64,000 nucleotides of DNA from Streptomyces sp. SAI-127 (GCF_029894425.1 NZ_JARXYJ010000001.1:3348001-3412000), one strand, 5' to 3'; positions 35,928 through 44,650 are shown, counted from the stretch's first letter. Notes: generated by a model not told the origin, from the letters alone. Numbers and translations: made by a program.

Positions 35928-36569
35928 TTACCTCTTGCGGGCCGTGGCCTTCTTGGCGGTGGTGGTGCGAGACGTCGACTTCCTGGCGGGGGCCTTCTTG
36001 GCGGTCGCCTTCTTCGCCGGGGCCTTCTTGGCCGTCGCCTTCTTGGCGGTGGTCTTCTTCGCGGCGGTGGTCTTGGCGGTCGCCGTGCTCTTGGCGGGCG
36101 CCTTCTTCGCCGTGGTCTTCTTCGCGGTGGCCGTCGTCTTCTTGGCCGTCGTCTTCCTCGCGGTGGTCTTCTTCGCGGCGGCGGTCTTGGCGGTGGCCTT
36201 CTTCGCGGCCGCCTTCTTGACCGTGGCCGAAGCCCCGCCGGTCAGGCTGCCCTTGGGCGCCTTCTTGACCGCGACGTCGTTCTTCGGGAGCTTCTTCGTG
36301 CCGCTCACCAGGTCCTTGAAGCCCTGGCCCGCGCGGAAGCGCGGAACGGAGGTCTTCTTGACCCGAACCCGCTCGCCCGTCTGGGGGTTACGGGCGTAAC
36401 GGGCCGGCCGGTCGACCTTCTCGAACGAACCGAAGCCGGTGACCGAGACCCGGTCGCCCGCGACCGTCGCGCGGACGATGGCGTCCAGGACCGCGTCGAC
36501 CGCGTCGGCGGCCTGCTGGCGGCCGCCCACCTTGTCGGCAATCGCTTCTACGAGCTGCGCCTTGTTCAC
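35928..36569 (-). CDS. hupS: HupS, HU-like nucleoid protein with lysine-rich tail
   Basis: A 213-residue protein with two parts. Residues 1-92 are a normal HU domain ([36 protein letters not shown]). From about 95 to the end it is a Lys/Ala/Thr tail of repeated KKTTAKK, KKATAKK and KKAPAKK units resembling histone H1. GTG 36569 follows GAAGGGGAAG. In S. coelicolor the two-domain HupS is enriched in spores and compacts DNA. An A/T-rich stretch upstream (36600-36660, with TATATA at 36634-36639) probably holds its promoter. Confidence 0.95.
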   Translation of the reverse strand: MNKAQLVEAIADKVGGRQQAADAVDAVLDAIVRATVAGDRVSVTGFGSFEKVDRPARYARNPQTGERVRVKKTSVPRFRAGQGFKDLVSGTKKLPKNDVAVKKAPKGSLTGGASATVKKAAAKKATAKTAAAKKTTARKTTAKKTTATAKKTTAKKAPAKSTATAKTTAAKKTTAKKATAKKAPAKKATAKKAPARKSTSRTTTAKKATARKR

Positions 36570-36706
36570 GTCTTCCCCTTCGGAGACATTGCCAGAACGA
36601 AAGTGTTCAAGCTTTTTCGCACGTTAGGCAGATATATACCGCAAATCAAACACGAAACGGGCTTATCACCCTTGTGCCGCAACGAACTCGGCTGCTCTGG
36701 ACTTGT

Positions 36707-36937
36707 TCAGCGTTCCTCTTCCGGGATTCGACCCGCGTCGAGGTCGGCCATGAACCCCTCCAGACGCCTTGTCGCTTCGACGACGTCGTGCTTGGCCGCG
36801 GCCGTAATGACCAGCAGCTTCCGGGTCAGCGCCATCCGTACGCCCTCCGGGACTTGCAGTGCGCGCACCCTTGCGTGCGCTTCCTTGAGTTGGTCCGCGA
36901 CTGCCGCATAGAGCTCGAGTTGGCCGTCGTGTTCCAT
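36707..36937 (-). CDS. Conserved hypothetical helical protein, 76 residues
   Basis: A 76-residue, largely helical, charged protein (MEHDGQLELYAAVADQLKEA; later ALTRKLLVITAAAKHDVVEA; end DLDAGRIPEEER). No motif is recognised. It corresponds to the small gene that precedes hupS in S. coelicolor (SCO5555, from memory). A 137-base gap separates it from hupS on the same strand. No strong ribosome site is visible before the ATG at 36937. Confidence 0.78.
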   Translation of the reverse strand: MEHDGQLELYAAVADQLKEAHARVRALQVPEGVRMALTRKLLVITAAAKHDVVEATRRLEGFMADLDAGRIPEEER

Positions 36938-37122
36938 GCACAGATTGTGCCATCTGGGGCGAGTTGTCGCCTGCTAGGGGTGCAACTGCCGCCTCAAACG
37001 GCCTTCCGGGCACATCCGGAAGCCACGGCTACAAGGGACGCGTACCCCGACAACACCCGTCGTAACGTGGGAAGTTGAACGGGCGTGTCGCACCGCGCGA
37101 GGCCGTCCGGGCGCAGACACGG

Positions 37123-37155
37123 CCGTACCCCCGATCGGGCTGATCGGGGGTACGG
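37123..37155 (-). terminator. Hairpin downstream of leuD; gap 36938-37235
   Basis: CCGTACCCCCGATC-GGGCT-GATCGGGGGTACGG is a perfect 14-bp stem about 80 bases past the leuD stop, so it is the likely end of the leuCD transcript. The rest of this 298-base gap shows no gene. Confidence 0.75.
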
Positions 37156-37235
37156 CGGGGGTGTTGAGGTGGCCGAAACTCGACCTGTTCAGTTGCTCCG
37201 AAGGAGGGTTTTGGGTGCTCCGGCCGACCCTGAGG

Positions 37236-37829
37236 TCAGCTCTGCAGCGTCCGCGGCTTGTACGAGGGCCGCTTGGCCTCGTACGCGGCGATGTCGGCCT
37301 CGTTCTGGAGGGTGATGGAGATGTCGTCCAGGCCGTTCAGCAGCCGCCAACGGGCGTTCTCGTCGAGCTCGAAGGCGGCGGTGATGCCCTCGGCACGCAC
37401 CTCACGGGCCTCAAGGTCCACAGTGACCTCAGCAGTCGCGTCCTTCTCGGTGAGCTCCTGCAGCGCGTCCACGATCTTCTGCTCCACGATCACCGTGAGC
37501 AGGCCGTTCTTGAGCGAGTTGCCGCGGAAGATGTCGGCGAAGCGCGAGGAGATGACGGCCTTGAAGCCGTAGTTCTGCAGCGCCCACACCGCGTGCTCAC
37601 GGGAGGATCCGGTGCCGAAGTCGGGGCCGGCGACCAGGACCGTGGCGCCCTTGCGCTCGGGCTGGTTGAGGATGAATTTCTCGTCCTTGCGCCAGGCCTC
37701 GAACAGTCCGTCCTCGAACCCGTCCCGCGTCACCTTCTTGAGCCAGTGAGCAGGGATGATCTGGTCGGTGTCGACGTTGGAGCGGCGCAGCGGGACGGCC
37801 CGGCCGGTGTGCGTGGTGAATGCTTCCAT
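37236..37829 (-). CDS. leuD: 3-isopropylmalate dehydratase small subunit
   Basis: A 197-residue swivel-domain subunit which, with LeuC, isomerises isopropylmalate in leucine synthesis. The N-terminus is [40 protein letters not shown] and [20 protein letters not shown] are the substrate-recognition loops, and [17 protein letters not shown] follows. Its ATG is 5 bases after the leuC stop. Normal length and complete. Confidence 0.96.
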   Translation of the reverse strand: MEAFTTHTGRAVPLRRSNVDTDQIIPAHWLKKVTRDGFEDGLFEAWRKDEKFILNQPERKGATVLVAGPDFGTGSSREHAVWALQNYGFKAVISSRFADIFRGNSLKNGLLTVIVEQKIVDALQELTEKDATAEVTVDLEAREVRAEGITAAFELDENARWRLLNGLDDISITLQNEADIAAYEAKRPSYKPRTLQS

Positions 37830-37834
37830 GACTC

Positions 37835-39259
37835 TCAGACTCCAGCGGCGACAGGGGCGTCGGACAGGTCGGCGGGCGAAGCCAGGTGGCCAAGGACGGC
37901 GGTCGCGGCCGCGACCTGCGGCGACACCAGGTGCGTACGACCGCCCTTGCCCTGTCGGCCCTCGAAGTTGCGGTTGGAGGTGGACGCGGAGCGCTCACCG
38001 GGGGCCAGCTGGTCCGGGTTCATGCCCAGACACATCGAGCAGCCCGCGTGCCGCCATTCGGCGCCGGCCTCCTTGAAGACGACGTCCAGGCCCTCGGAGA
38101 CGGCCTGCAGCCCCACGCGCGCGGAGCCGGGGACGACCAGCATCCGTACGCCGTCGGCGACTTTGCGGCCCTTGACGAGCTCGGCGGCGGCGCGCAGGTC
38201 CTCGATACGACCGTTGGTGCACGAACCTACGAAGACGGTGTCCACCTTGATGGAGCGCAGCGGCTGCCCGGCCTCCAACCCCATGTATTCCAGGGCCTTT
38301 TCGGCGGCGAGGCGCTCCGAAGCGTCTTCGTACGAAGCAGGATCGGGGACGTCCGCCGAAAGCGGCGCACCCTGACCGGGGTTGGTGCCCCAGGTGACGA
38401 ACGGTGCCAGCTCGTCGGCCTTGATGACGACCTCGGCGTCGAACTCCGCGTCCTCGTCCGTCTTCAGGGTCTTCCAGTACGCGACGGCCGCGTCCCAGTC
38501 CTCGCCCTTGGGCGCGTGCGGGCGGCCCTCGAGGTAGTCGAAGGTGGTCTGGTCGGGGGCGATCATGCCCGCGCGGGCGCCGGCCTCGATCGACATGTTG
38601 CAGATGGTCATCCGGGCCTCCATCGAGAGCTTCTCGATGGCGGAGCCACGGTACTCCAGGACGTAGCCCTGGCCGCCGCCGGTGCCGATCCTGGCGATGA
38701 TCGCCAGGATCAGGTCCTTGGCGGTGACGCCGTCGGGCAGTTCGCCGTCGACCGTGATGGCCATGGTCTTGGGGCGGACCAGCGGCAGCGTCTGGGTGGC
38801 CAGGACGTGCTCGACCTGGGAGGTGCCGATGCCGAACGCCAGGCCGCCGAAGGCACCGTGCGTGGAGGTGTGGGAGTCGCCGCAGACCACGGTCATGCCG
38901 GGCTGGGTCAGTCCGAGCTGCGGACCCACCACGTGCACGACGCCCTGCTCGACGTCGCCCAGCGGGTGCAGACGCACCCCGAAGTCGGCGCAGTTCTTGC
39001 GCAGCGTCTCCAGCTGGACGCGCGAGACCGGGTCGGCGATCGGCTTGTCGATGTCGAGGGTCGGGGTGTTGTGGTCCTCGGTGGCGATGGTCAGGTCGAG
39101 CCGGCGCACCTGGCGACCGCTCTTGCGCAGACCGTCGAAGGCCTGCGGGCTGGTCACCTCGTGCAGCAGGTGCAGATCGATGAAGAGGAGGTCGGGCTCG
39201 CCCTCGGCGCGCCGGACGACATGGTCGTCCCAGACCTTCTCCGCGAGTGTCCTACCCAT
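37835..39259 (-). CDS. leuC: 3-isopropylmalate dehydratase large subunit
   Basis: A 474-residue aconitase-type subunit with a [4Fe-4S] cluster. ATG 39259 ([20 protein letters not shown]) is preceded by GAGGGAAAG. Cluster cysteines are in [13 protein letters not shown] and [14 protein letters not shown]; the [11 protein letters not shown] motif is [20 protein letters not shown]. It is divergent from ndgR, which encodes the IclR regulator known in Streptomyces and relatives to control leuCD; the shared 188-base region contains a GTYTCAC/GTGAGAC dyad. Confidence 0.97.
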   Translation of the reverse strand: MGRTLAEKVWDDHVVRRAEGEPDLLFIDLHLLHEVTSPQAFDGLRKSGRQVRRLDLTIATEDHNTPTLDIDKPIADPVSRVQLETLRKNCADFGVRLHPLGDVEQGVVHVVGPQLGLTQPGMTVVCGDSHTSTHGAFGGLAFGIGTSQVEHVLATQTLPLVRPKTMAITVDGELPDGVTAKDLILAIIARIGTGGGQGYVLEYRGSAIEKLSMEARMTICNMSIEAGARAGMIAPDQTTFDYLEGRPHAPKGEDWDAAVAYWKTLKTDEDAEFDAEVVIKADELAPFVTWGTNPGQGAPLSADVPDPASYEDASERLAAEKALEYMGLEAGQPLRSIKVDTVFVGSCTNGRIEDLRAAAELVKGRKVADGVRMLVVPGSARVGLQAVSEGLDVVFKEAGAEWRHAGCSMCLGMNPDQLAPGERSASTSNRNFEGRQGKGGRTHLVSPQVAAATAVLGHLASPADLSDAPVAAGV

Positions 39260-39392
39260 CGCTTTCCCTCCGGCCGGCAAACGTCCACCGGCCCAACTAG
39301 AGATCTTGAGGAGACGGCACCCGGCCCCAGTTCACGGGCGCCCGTCACCCGGCCCGTACGGTCACCGGGCCGCTGTGTCTACAAGGGTTGCG

Positions 39393-39434
39393 CGTCTCAC
39401 GAAAAAAGGAACTTGCGTTTCACAGAGTGAGACG
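39393..39434. promoter_or_regulatory. Probable NdgR operator between leuC and ndgR
   Basis: GTTTCAC-AGA-GTGAGAC (39417-39433) is a 17-base dyad with a single mismatch, and an additional GTCTCAC half-site sits at 39394-39400. The dyad ends 14 bases before the ndgR ATG. The location fits an IclR-type regulator controlling both leuCD and itself. Confidence 0.65.
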
Positions 39435-39447
39435 TGAGTATCGTTTC

Positions 39448-40164
39448 ATGGACAACAGTAGCGGCGTCGGCGTTCTGGACAAGGCAGCCCTTGTCCTGAG
39501 CGCTCTGGAGTCCGGTCCGGCCACCCTCGCGGGCTTGGTCGCGGCGACCGGACTGGCACGACCCACGGCCCACCGGCTGGCCGTGGCTCTGGAACACCAC
39601 CGCATGGTGGCACGCGACATGCAGGGCCGTTTCATTCTGGGCCCGCGCCTCGCCGAGCTGGCCGCGGCCGCCGGCGAGGACCGCCTCCTCGCGACGGCCG
39701 GCCCGGTGCTCACGCATCTGCGGGACATCACCGGCGAGAGCGCACAGCTCTACCGCCGCCAGGGCGACATGCGTATCTGCGTCGCCGCGGCGGAGCGCCT
39801 GTCGGGTCTCAGGGACACGGTCCCGGTCGGCTCGACGCTCACCATGAAGGCGGGCTCCTCGGCCCAGATCCTGATGGCCTGGGAGGAGCCGGAGCGCCTG
39901 CACCGCGGCCTCCAGGGCGCCCGCTTCACGGCCACGGCTCTGTCGGGCGTACGACGCCGCGGCTGGGCCCAGTCCATCGGCGAGCGTGAGCCGGGTGTCG
40001 CGTCCGTGTCCGCGCCCGTACGCGGCCCCTCCAACCGCGTGGTGGCCGCCGTCTCGGTCTCCGGCCCCATCGAGCGCCTGACCCGCCACCCGGGCCGCAT
40101 GCACGCCCAGGCGGTCATCGACGCCGCCGCCCGCCTCTCCGAGGCACTGCGCCGTACGGGCTGA
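39448..40164 (+). CDS. ndgR: NdgR, IclR-family regulator of leucine biosynthesis
   Basis: A 238-residue regulator. ATG 39448 gives MDNSSGVGVLDKAALVLSAL; no good ribosome site precedes it. The N-terminal winged helix is LVAATGLARPTAHRLAVALE followed by MVARDMQGRFILGPRLAEL. The C-terminal IclR effector domain has LRDITGESAQLYRRQGDMRI, AGSSAQILMAWEEPE and ASVSAPVRGPSNRVVAAVSV. In S. coelicolor NdgR controls leuCD and other amino-acid genes and is needed for growth and actinorhodin balance on some media. It is divergent from leuC, with a dyad between them. Confidence 0.94.
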   Translation: MDNSSGVGVLDKAALVLSALESGPATLAGLVAATGLARPTAHRLAVALEHHRMVARDMQGRFILGPRLAELAAAAGEDRLLATAGPVLTHLRDITGESAQLYRRQGDMRICVAAAERLSGLRDTVPVGSTLTMKAGSSAQILMAWEEPERLHRGLQGARFTATALSGVRRRGWAQSIGEREPGVASVSAPVRGPSNRVVAAVSVSGPIERLTRHPGRMHAQAVIDAAARLSEALRRTG

Positions 40165-40191
40165 GCAGACTCCGTCGGAACGAGACCAGCC

Positions 40192-40618
40192 TCAACGCCG
40201 CGGCAGGTCTTGCACCGACGGGGAGGCGTCCGCCGACTCCCCGGACCTGTAGGCGAAGCGTTCCTTCGCGTACCGCCCGCGCGCAGCGACCGGCACCTGC
40301 CCATGCGCCACCGCGAGTCCGAACGCCGGCATGTCCGCGTAGATCGACTCGCAGGACCCCTCCGGCACCACGTACGCCTCGTGCCACAGCCCCACGCGCT
40401 GCCGTGTCCTCCCCGCCTTCTCCTTCGACTCCCAGTACTGGACGACGTAGTACGTCCGCGGTGAGGCCGTCAGCAGCACATGCGAGCGCAGCCCCCGCTC
40501 CGGAGCCTTCTGCAGCTCCCGCAGCATCCGCGGCATGGCCAGGAAGACCGGGACCCACGACCACGTCCCTCTCCGCGGACGCGGTGGTGCGGCCTGCGGC
40601 AACCTTCTTCCCGAACAT
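40192..40618 (-). pseudogene. Decayed DUF4188 (monooxygenase-like) gene
   Basis: The start is intact: ATG 40618 after GAGGGGT, encoding MFGKKVAAGRTTASAERDVV. Then the frame changes and the continuation, VPVFLAMPRMLRELQKAPER, is found in another frame with about 17 residues of the usual middle missing. A second loss of about 25 residues lies between YYVVQYWESKEK and GLWHEAYVVPEG. The end (FGLAVAHGQVPVAARGRY) is normal. Intact relatives are about 155 residues. The gene is divergent from a MerR regulator with a dyad between them, so it may have been that regulator's target. Confidence 0.8.
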
Positions 40619-40640
40619 GGGACCCCTCGTTGGCGAGCAG

Positions 40641-40671
40641 CACTATCCGACTGCGGCATGTTTGGATAGTG
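40641..40671. promoter_or_regulatory. Dyad between the DUF4188 pseudogene and the MerR gene
   Basis: CACTATCC (40641-40648), 15 bases, then GGATAGTG (40664-40671): perfect 8-bp arms. A further GTATCC follows at 40675. It is centred about 42 bases before the MerR ATG and 38 bases before the pseudogene ATG. MerR-family operators are dyads of this kind lying between promoter elements. Confidence 0.65.
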
Positions 40672-40697
40672 CCGGTATCCGAGAGGGGGTGCACGAG

Positions 40698-41342
40698 ATG
40701 CGGCTTGCCGAACTCAGCGAGCACAGCGGTGTGTCCACCGCGACGATCAAGTACTACCTGCGCGAAGGGCTGTTGCCACCGGGCCGCCAGATCAACGCCA
40801 CGACGGCCGAGTACGACGAGGAGCATCTACGGCGGCTGAGACTGGTGCGCGCGATGATCCAGGTGGGCCGGGTGCCGGTGGCGAAGGTGCGCGAGGTGCT
40901 CGGACATGTGGACGACGACTCCCTGGGCCGCTCGATCCGTCTCGGCGCGGCGCTGTGGGCACTGCCGCAGGTGCCTGAGCCCGACGAGGACGACGAGTAC
41001 GTCCGGGCCGCGCACCAGGAGGTCACCGCACTCCTGGACCGGCTCGGCTGGGAGAACGCCAAGCAGCTCACGACCATCTCCCCCGCGTACCGCTCGCTGG
41101 TGGTGGCGGTGGCCGCGTTCCGCCGGCTCGGCTACGACTGGGGGGCCGAACAGCTCGCGCCGTACGCCGAGTTGATGCACCGGACAGCCGTCCTCGACCT
41201 GGACAACCTGGAGACGCACCCGTCGGAGGCCGAGCGGGTCGAGTTCGCGCTGCTGGGGGCGATCCTCAACGAGCCGCTGCTGCAGTCGCTGCACCGGCTG
41301 GCGCAGGAGGAGGAGTCGACGCGGCGGTACGGCTTCGAATGA
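40698..41342 (+). CDS. MerR-family transcriptional regulator
   Basis: A 214-residue regulator. ATG 40698 follows GAGAGGGGG and gives MRLAELSEHSGVSTATIKYY, the MerR helix-turn-helix, then LREGLLPPGRQINATTAEYD and a helical linker (RRLRLVRAMIQVGRVPVAKV). The effector region (about 75-214) is helical and acidic (VPEPDEDDEYVRAAHQEVTA) without the Cys residues of metal sensors. The divergent neighbour is a decayed gene, so the regulator may have outlived its local target. A terminator follows, shared with the tRNA cluster. Confidence 0.92.
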   Translation: MRLAELSEHSGVSTATIKYYLREGLLPPGRQINATTAEYDEEHLRRLRLVRAMIQVGRVPVAKVREVLGHVDDDSLGRSIRLGAALWALPQVPEPDEDDEYVRAAHQEVTALLDRLGWENAKQLTTISPAYRSLVVAVAAFRRLGYDWGAEQLAPYAELMHRTAVLDLDNLETHPSEAERVEFALLGAILNEPLLQSLHRLAQEEESTRRYGFE

Positions 41343-41356
41343 GCCCCGGACACGGC

Positions 41357-41386
41357 GAAGGCCCTCCACCGAAGTGAAGGGCCTTC
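41357..41386. terminator. Shared terminator of the MerR gene and the tRNA cluster
   Basis: GAAGGCCCT and AGGGCCTTC form a perfect 9-bp stem with an inner CAC-CGAA-GTG hairpin. It lies 14 bases after the MerR stop and 8 bases beyond the 3' end of the last tRNA on the minus strand. Confidence 0.8.
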
Positions 41387-41393
41387 CTCTACG

Positions 41394-41466
41394 TACCCCC
41401 GACCGGATTCGAACCGGCGCTACCGCCTTGAGAGGGCGGCGTGCTAGGCCGCTACACAACGGGGGC
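41394..41466 (-). tRNA. tRNA-Glu (CTC), copy 1
   Basis: A 73-base cloverleaf on the minus strand: acceptor GCCCCCG/CGGGGGT, anticodon loop CTCTCAA with anticodon CTC, T-loop TTCGAAT. The 3' CCA is not encoded. Last gene of the five-tRNA cluster. Confidence 0.95.
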
Positions 41467-41494
41467 GTGGAGCCTGCGTTTCCGCAGGTCCGAG

Positions 41495-41566
41495 CTGGTC
41501 TACCTGGACTCGAACCAAGAATGACGGTACCAGAAACCGTAGTGTTGCCAATTACACCATAGACCA
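41495..41566 (-). tRNA. tRNA-Gln (CTG), copy 1
   Basis: A 72-base cloverleaf: acceptor TGGTCTA/TAGACCA with discriminator G, anticodon loop TTCTGGT with anticodon CTG, T-loop TTCGAGT. CCA is not encoded. It differs from copy 2 in a compensated acceptor pair and in the anticodon stem. Confidence 0.95.
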
Positions 41567-41586
41567 AGGTGATTCAGAGTAAATCG

Positions 41587-41659
41587 TACCCCCGACCGGA
41601 TTCGAACCGGCGCTACCGCCTTGAGAGGGCGGCGTGCTAGGCCGCTACACAACGGGGGC
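41587..41659 (-). tRNA. tRNA-Glu (CTC), copy 2
   Basis: Identical over its 73 bases to tRNA-Glu copy 1, anticodon CTC. 20 bases separate it from tRNA-Gln copy 1. Confidence 0.95.
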
Positions 41660-41721
41660 CCTAGCGATCCTGCATGAGCGTCAGCGGGTGCGACCCTGAC
41701 TGACCCTCCGGGAAGGATCTG

Positions 41722-41794
41722 TACCCCCGACCGGATTCGAACCGGCGCTACTGCCTTGAGAGGGCAGCGTGCTAGGCCGCTACACAACGGGGGC
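41722..41794 (-). tRNA. tRNA-Glu (CTC), copy 3
   Basis: As copies 1 and 2 except for two paired changes in the anticodon stem (CCGCC/GGCGG becomes CTGCC/GGCAG), which keep the helix. Anticodon CTC. Confidence 0.95.
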
Positions 41795-41836
41795 TTCGCG
41801 GAATTGATCTCCGCCTTTGCAGATGAGCTCTGCGAG

Positions 41837-41908
41837 CTGGCCTACCTGGACTCGAACCAAGACTAACTGAACCAGAATCAGTCGTGCTGCCAATTACACC
41901 ATAGGCCA
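41837..41908 (-). tRNA. tRNA-Gln (CTG), copy 2
   Basis: A 72-base cloverleaf, acceptor TGGCCTA/TAGGCCA, anticodon CTG, T-loop TTCGAGT. First gene of the cluster on the minus strand; the promoter would lie in 41909-42000. Confidence 0.95.
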
Positions 41909-42000
41909 CTGGAACTCAAGCCCCTACGGGGATCTTGTTCTAGTTTCGCTCCTCCGGATCCCGGCCTTTCGGCCCGCTCCCCGGCGGCGCAGGAAGAACA

Positions 42001-42735
42001 TTACCCGAAGGTGGACGGGGCTCCAAAACGGGTATCCGCGCCGAGGATCGCGGGGAGTTCGGCGAGCGAGGCGATGCGCCGAGGTCCGGCGGGGGTGGGG
42101 ACATGGGCGTGCACACCGCCGTCGCGGTCGATCCAGACCGACAGCAGTCCGGCCTCGGCGGCACCCCTGCCGTCGATCTCCGGGTGGTCGCCGACGTACG
42201 CCACCTGGTGCGGGGCCAGCTCCAGGGCGTCGCAGGCCGCGAGGAATGCTCCGGCCTCGGGCTTGGAGACGCCCAGTTCGGCGGCGCACAGGATGACCTC
42301 GAAGCGGTCGTGGACGCCGAGTACGCGCAGCTTGTGGTCCTGGACGTGGATGCTGGAGTTGGAGAGCACCGCGTGCCGGTGACTGGCGGCGAGGGCGTCC
42401 AGGGCGGGCAGCACGTCGGGGAAGAGGGCCCAGGCGGTCTCGTAGTGCGCGATGTACCGCTGGAACCAGGCGTCCGCCTCCGCGTCGGTCAGCTCCTCGC
42501 CCAGGAACACCCGCACCCGGTCCCGCCGCTGCCCCTGGAAGTCGACCTCCCCCGCCGAGAACCGCGCCCACTGGGTGTCGGTGACCGCCCGCCACCGCAC
42601 GATGGCCTGCTCGACGCTCTCGTACGCCTCCAGCAGCCCCTCGGCCGTCAGATGCAGACGCATTCCGATGCGGTCGGCCCCCGTGTAGTCGAAGAGGGTG
42701 TCGTCCACGTCCCAGACCACGGCCCGAATGCTCAT
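42001..42735 (-). CDS. HAD-superfamily hydrolase
   Basis: A 244-residue phosphatase-like protein. ATG 42735 gives MSIRAVVWDVDDTLFDYTGA, with motif I DVDDT (nucleophile Asp). A helical cap follows (about 20-110). Motif II is HAVLSNSSIHVQDHK, motif III lies in ELGVSKPEAGAFLAACDAL (Lys), and motif IV is YVGDHPEIDGRGAAEAGL. The type is that of small-molecule phosphatases such as phosphoglycolate or pyrimidine-nucleotide phosphatases; the substrate is unknown. Located upstream of the tRNA cluster on the same strand and divergent from the RelE-like gene. Confidence 0.9.
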   Translation of the reverse strand: MSIRAVVWDVDDTLFDYTGADRIGMRLHLTAEGLLEAYESVEQAIVRWRAVTDTQWARFSAGEVDFQGQRRDRVRVFLGEELTDAEADAWFQRYIAHYETAWALFPDVLPALDALAASHRHAVLSNSSIHVQDHKLRVLGVHDRFEVILCAAELGVSKPEAGAFLAACDALELAPHQVAYVGDHPEIDGRGAAEAGLLSVWIDRDGGVHAHVPTPAGPRRIASLAELPAILGADTRFGAPSTFG

Positions 42736-42831
42736 GATCCGACGGTAACCCGGCGTCCGGGGCCGCGTCCGGCGATTGCGGCCCCTCAGGACTCGGGCGA
42801 GCGGCGAGGGGTGGACTGGCACACTGGGCTC

Positions 42832-43116
42832 ATGACCGAGTACCGCGTCCAGTTCACCGTCGAGGCCCGGGCGACGTACGACGCTCTGCCCGGAGAGCGT
42901 CGAGCCCAGTTGGACAAGGCCGTGCGGATACTGGCTCGTGACCCGTTCCGCAAGACGTCGACCGCGCAGCTCGGGCCCGATGAGCACCTGCGCAAGGCCT
43001 ATGTGGCGCCCGGCGTGATGCTGGAGTACATGGTGGCCGGCGCGATCATGGTCGTCGTGGTGCTGGAACTCTTCGACGAGAGCGCCTACCTGGTCGACGA
43101 GAGCGACGCGGTCTGA
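42832..43116 (+). CDS. RelE/ParE-like small protein without adjacent antitoxin
   Basis: A 94-residue protein (MTEYRVQFTVEARATYDALP) with the RelE-fold pattern: strand, two helices (GERRAQLDKAVRILARDPF), then strands LRKAYVAPGVMLEYMVAGAI and MVVVVLELFDESAYLV. The usual second half of a toxin pair is absent: the upstream gene is a divergent HAD phosphatase and downstream is a terminator, then gltX in the opposite direction. Catalytic residues of RelE mRNases are not evident. It may be an orphan toxin relative or a non-toxic domesticated protein. Confidence 0.75.
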   Translation: MTEYRVQFTVEARATYDALPGERRAQLDKAVRILARDPFRKTSTAQLGPDEHLRKAYVAPGVMLEYMVAGAIMVVVVLELFDESAYLVDESDAV

Positions 43117-43123
43117 GACCGGC

Positions 43124-43162
43124 CGAGGGGCGGCAGCCGGAGTTGCCGGTTGCCGCCCCTCG
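43124..43162. terminator. Bidirectional terminator between the RelE-like gene and gltX
   Basis: CGAGGGGCGGCA and TGCCGCCCCTCG form a perfect 12-bp stem that continues through GCCGG/CCGGT to a 5-base loop. It is 8 bases after one stop and 13 bases beyond the gltX stop. Confidence 0.88.
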
Positions 43163-43174
43163 CGCGTGCGTGCG

Positions 43175-44650
43175 TTATGCCGTCAGCTTCGCCAGCGCCG
43201 CGTCGATGCGGGCCAGCGTCGTCTCCTTGCCCAGGATCTCCAGGGACTCGAAGAGGGGCAGGCCGACCGTGCGGCCGGTGACGGCCACGCGGACCGGGGC
43301 CTGGGCCTTGCCGAGCTTGAGGCCGTGGGTCTCGCCGGCGGCCAGCACGGCCTCCTTGAGGGACTCCGGCGAGGCCCAGTCCGCGGACTCCAGCTTCTCG
43401 CGGGCCGTGCGCAGAAGGGCGTCCGAGCCCTCCTTCATCGCCTTGGTCCACGAGGGCTCGTCGAAGACCGGCTCCGGCAGGAACAGGAAGTCGACGTTGT
43501 CGGTGATCTCGGAGAGGACCTTGAGGCGGGTCTGGGCGTGCGGAGCGATCGCCTGCCACTTCGTCTCGTCGAAGTCCTCCGGGGACCAGGGGGCGAAGGG
43601 CGCCTTCAGCCACGGGGCGCAGCGCTCCGTGAAGTCCTTCACGTCCAGGAGACGGATGTGGTCGGCGTTGATCGCCTCGCACTTCTTCAGGTCGAAGCGC
43701 GCCGGGTTGGGGTTCACGTCCGCGATGTCGAAGGCCGCGACCAGCTCGTCGGTGGTGAAGATGTCCTTGTCCGCCGAGAGCGACCAGCCCAGCAGGGACA
43801 GGTAGTTGAGCAGGCCCTCGGACAGGAAGCCGCGCTCCCGGTAGAGGTTGAGCGAGGCCTGCGGGTCACGCTTGGAGAGCTTCTTGTTGCCCTCGCCCAT
43901 CACGTACGGCAGGTGCCCGAAGGCGGGCACGGCCTTCGCCACACCCAGCTCGATCAGCGCCTTGTACAGGGCGACCTGGCGCGGGGTGGAGGACAGCAGG
44001 TCCTCGCCGCGCAGGACGTGCGTGATCTCCATCAGCGCGTCGTCGACCGGGTTCACGAGCGTGTAGAGGGGCGCCCCGTTGGCTCGTACGATCCCGTAGT
44101 CCGGCACGTTCTCCGGGGTGAACGTCAGCTCGCCGCGGACCAGGTCCGTGAAGGTGATCGTCTCGTCGGGCATACGGAAGCGGACGATGGGCGTACGGCC
44201 CTCGGCGACATACGTGGAGACCTGCTCGTCGGTCAGGTCGCGGCAGTGGCCGTCGTAGCCGGACGGCTTGCCGGCCGCGCGAGCCGCCTCGCGGCGGGTG
44301 TCCAGCTCCTGCTGGGAGCAGTAGCAGTGGTACGCGTGACCGGCGTCCAGGAGCTTGGCGGCGACGTCCTTGTAGAGGTCCATCCGCTGCGACTGCCGGT
44401 ACGGCGCGTGCGGGCCGCCGACCTCGGGGCCCTCGTCCCAGTCGAAGCCCAGCCAGCGCATCGAGTCGAGCAGCTGGTTGTAGGACTCCTCGGAGTCGCG
44501 GGCCGCGTCGGTGTCCTCGATGCGGAAGACGAACGTGCCCTGGTGGTGCCGGGCGAACGCCCAGTTGAACAGGGCGGTGCGGACCAGGCCCACGTGGGGG
44601 TTACCGGTGGGCGAGGGGCAGAAACGTACGCGGACGGGTGCGCTAGCCAC
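43175..44650 (-). CDS. gltX: Glutamyl-tRNA synthetase
   Basis: A 491-residue class I aminoacyl-tRNA synthetase that charges tRNA-Glu and, in actinobacteria, also tRNA-Gln, which an amidotransferase then converts. Both tRNAs are encoded nearby. The GTG at 44650 overlaps the upstream stop by 8 bases; a TTG at 44659 is an alternative. Motifs are [20 protein letters not shown] (HIGH region), a CYCSQQEL zinc-type segment, and [15 protein letters not shown] (KMSKS). The C-terminal anticodon domain is complete. It is cotranscribed with the FAA hydrolase gene. Confidence 0.97.
   Translation of the reverse strand: MASAPVRVRFCPSPTGNPHVGLVRTALFNWAFARHHQGTFVFRIEDTDAARDSEESYNQLLDSMRWLGFDWDEGPEVGGPHAPYRQSQRMDLYKDVAAKLLDAGHAYHCYCSQQELDTRREAARAAGKPSGYDGHCRDLTDEQVSTYVAEGRTPIVRFRMPDETITFTDLVRGELTFTPENVPDYGIVRANGAPLYTLVNPVDDALMEITHVLRGEDLLSSTPRQVALYKALIELGVAKAVPAFGHLPYVMGEGNKKLSKRDPQASLNLYRERGFLSEGLLNYLSLLGWSLSADKDIFTTDELVAAFDIADVNPNPARFDLKKCEAINADHIRLLDVKDFTERCAPWLKAPFAPWSPEDFDETKWQAIAPHAQTRLKVLSEITDNVDFLFLPEPVFDEPSWTKAMKEGSDALLRTAREKLESADWASPESLKEAVLAAGETHGLKLGKAQAPVRVAVTGRTVGLPLFESLEILGKETTLARIDAALAKLTA

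Noticed and set aside
41394..41908. CRISPR array suggested by repeated blocks at regular spacing
   Set aside because: The repeats are tRNA-Glu and tRNA-Gln genes with full cloverleaf structure; spacing is irregular and no cas genes are present.
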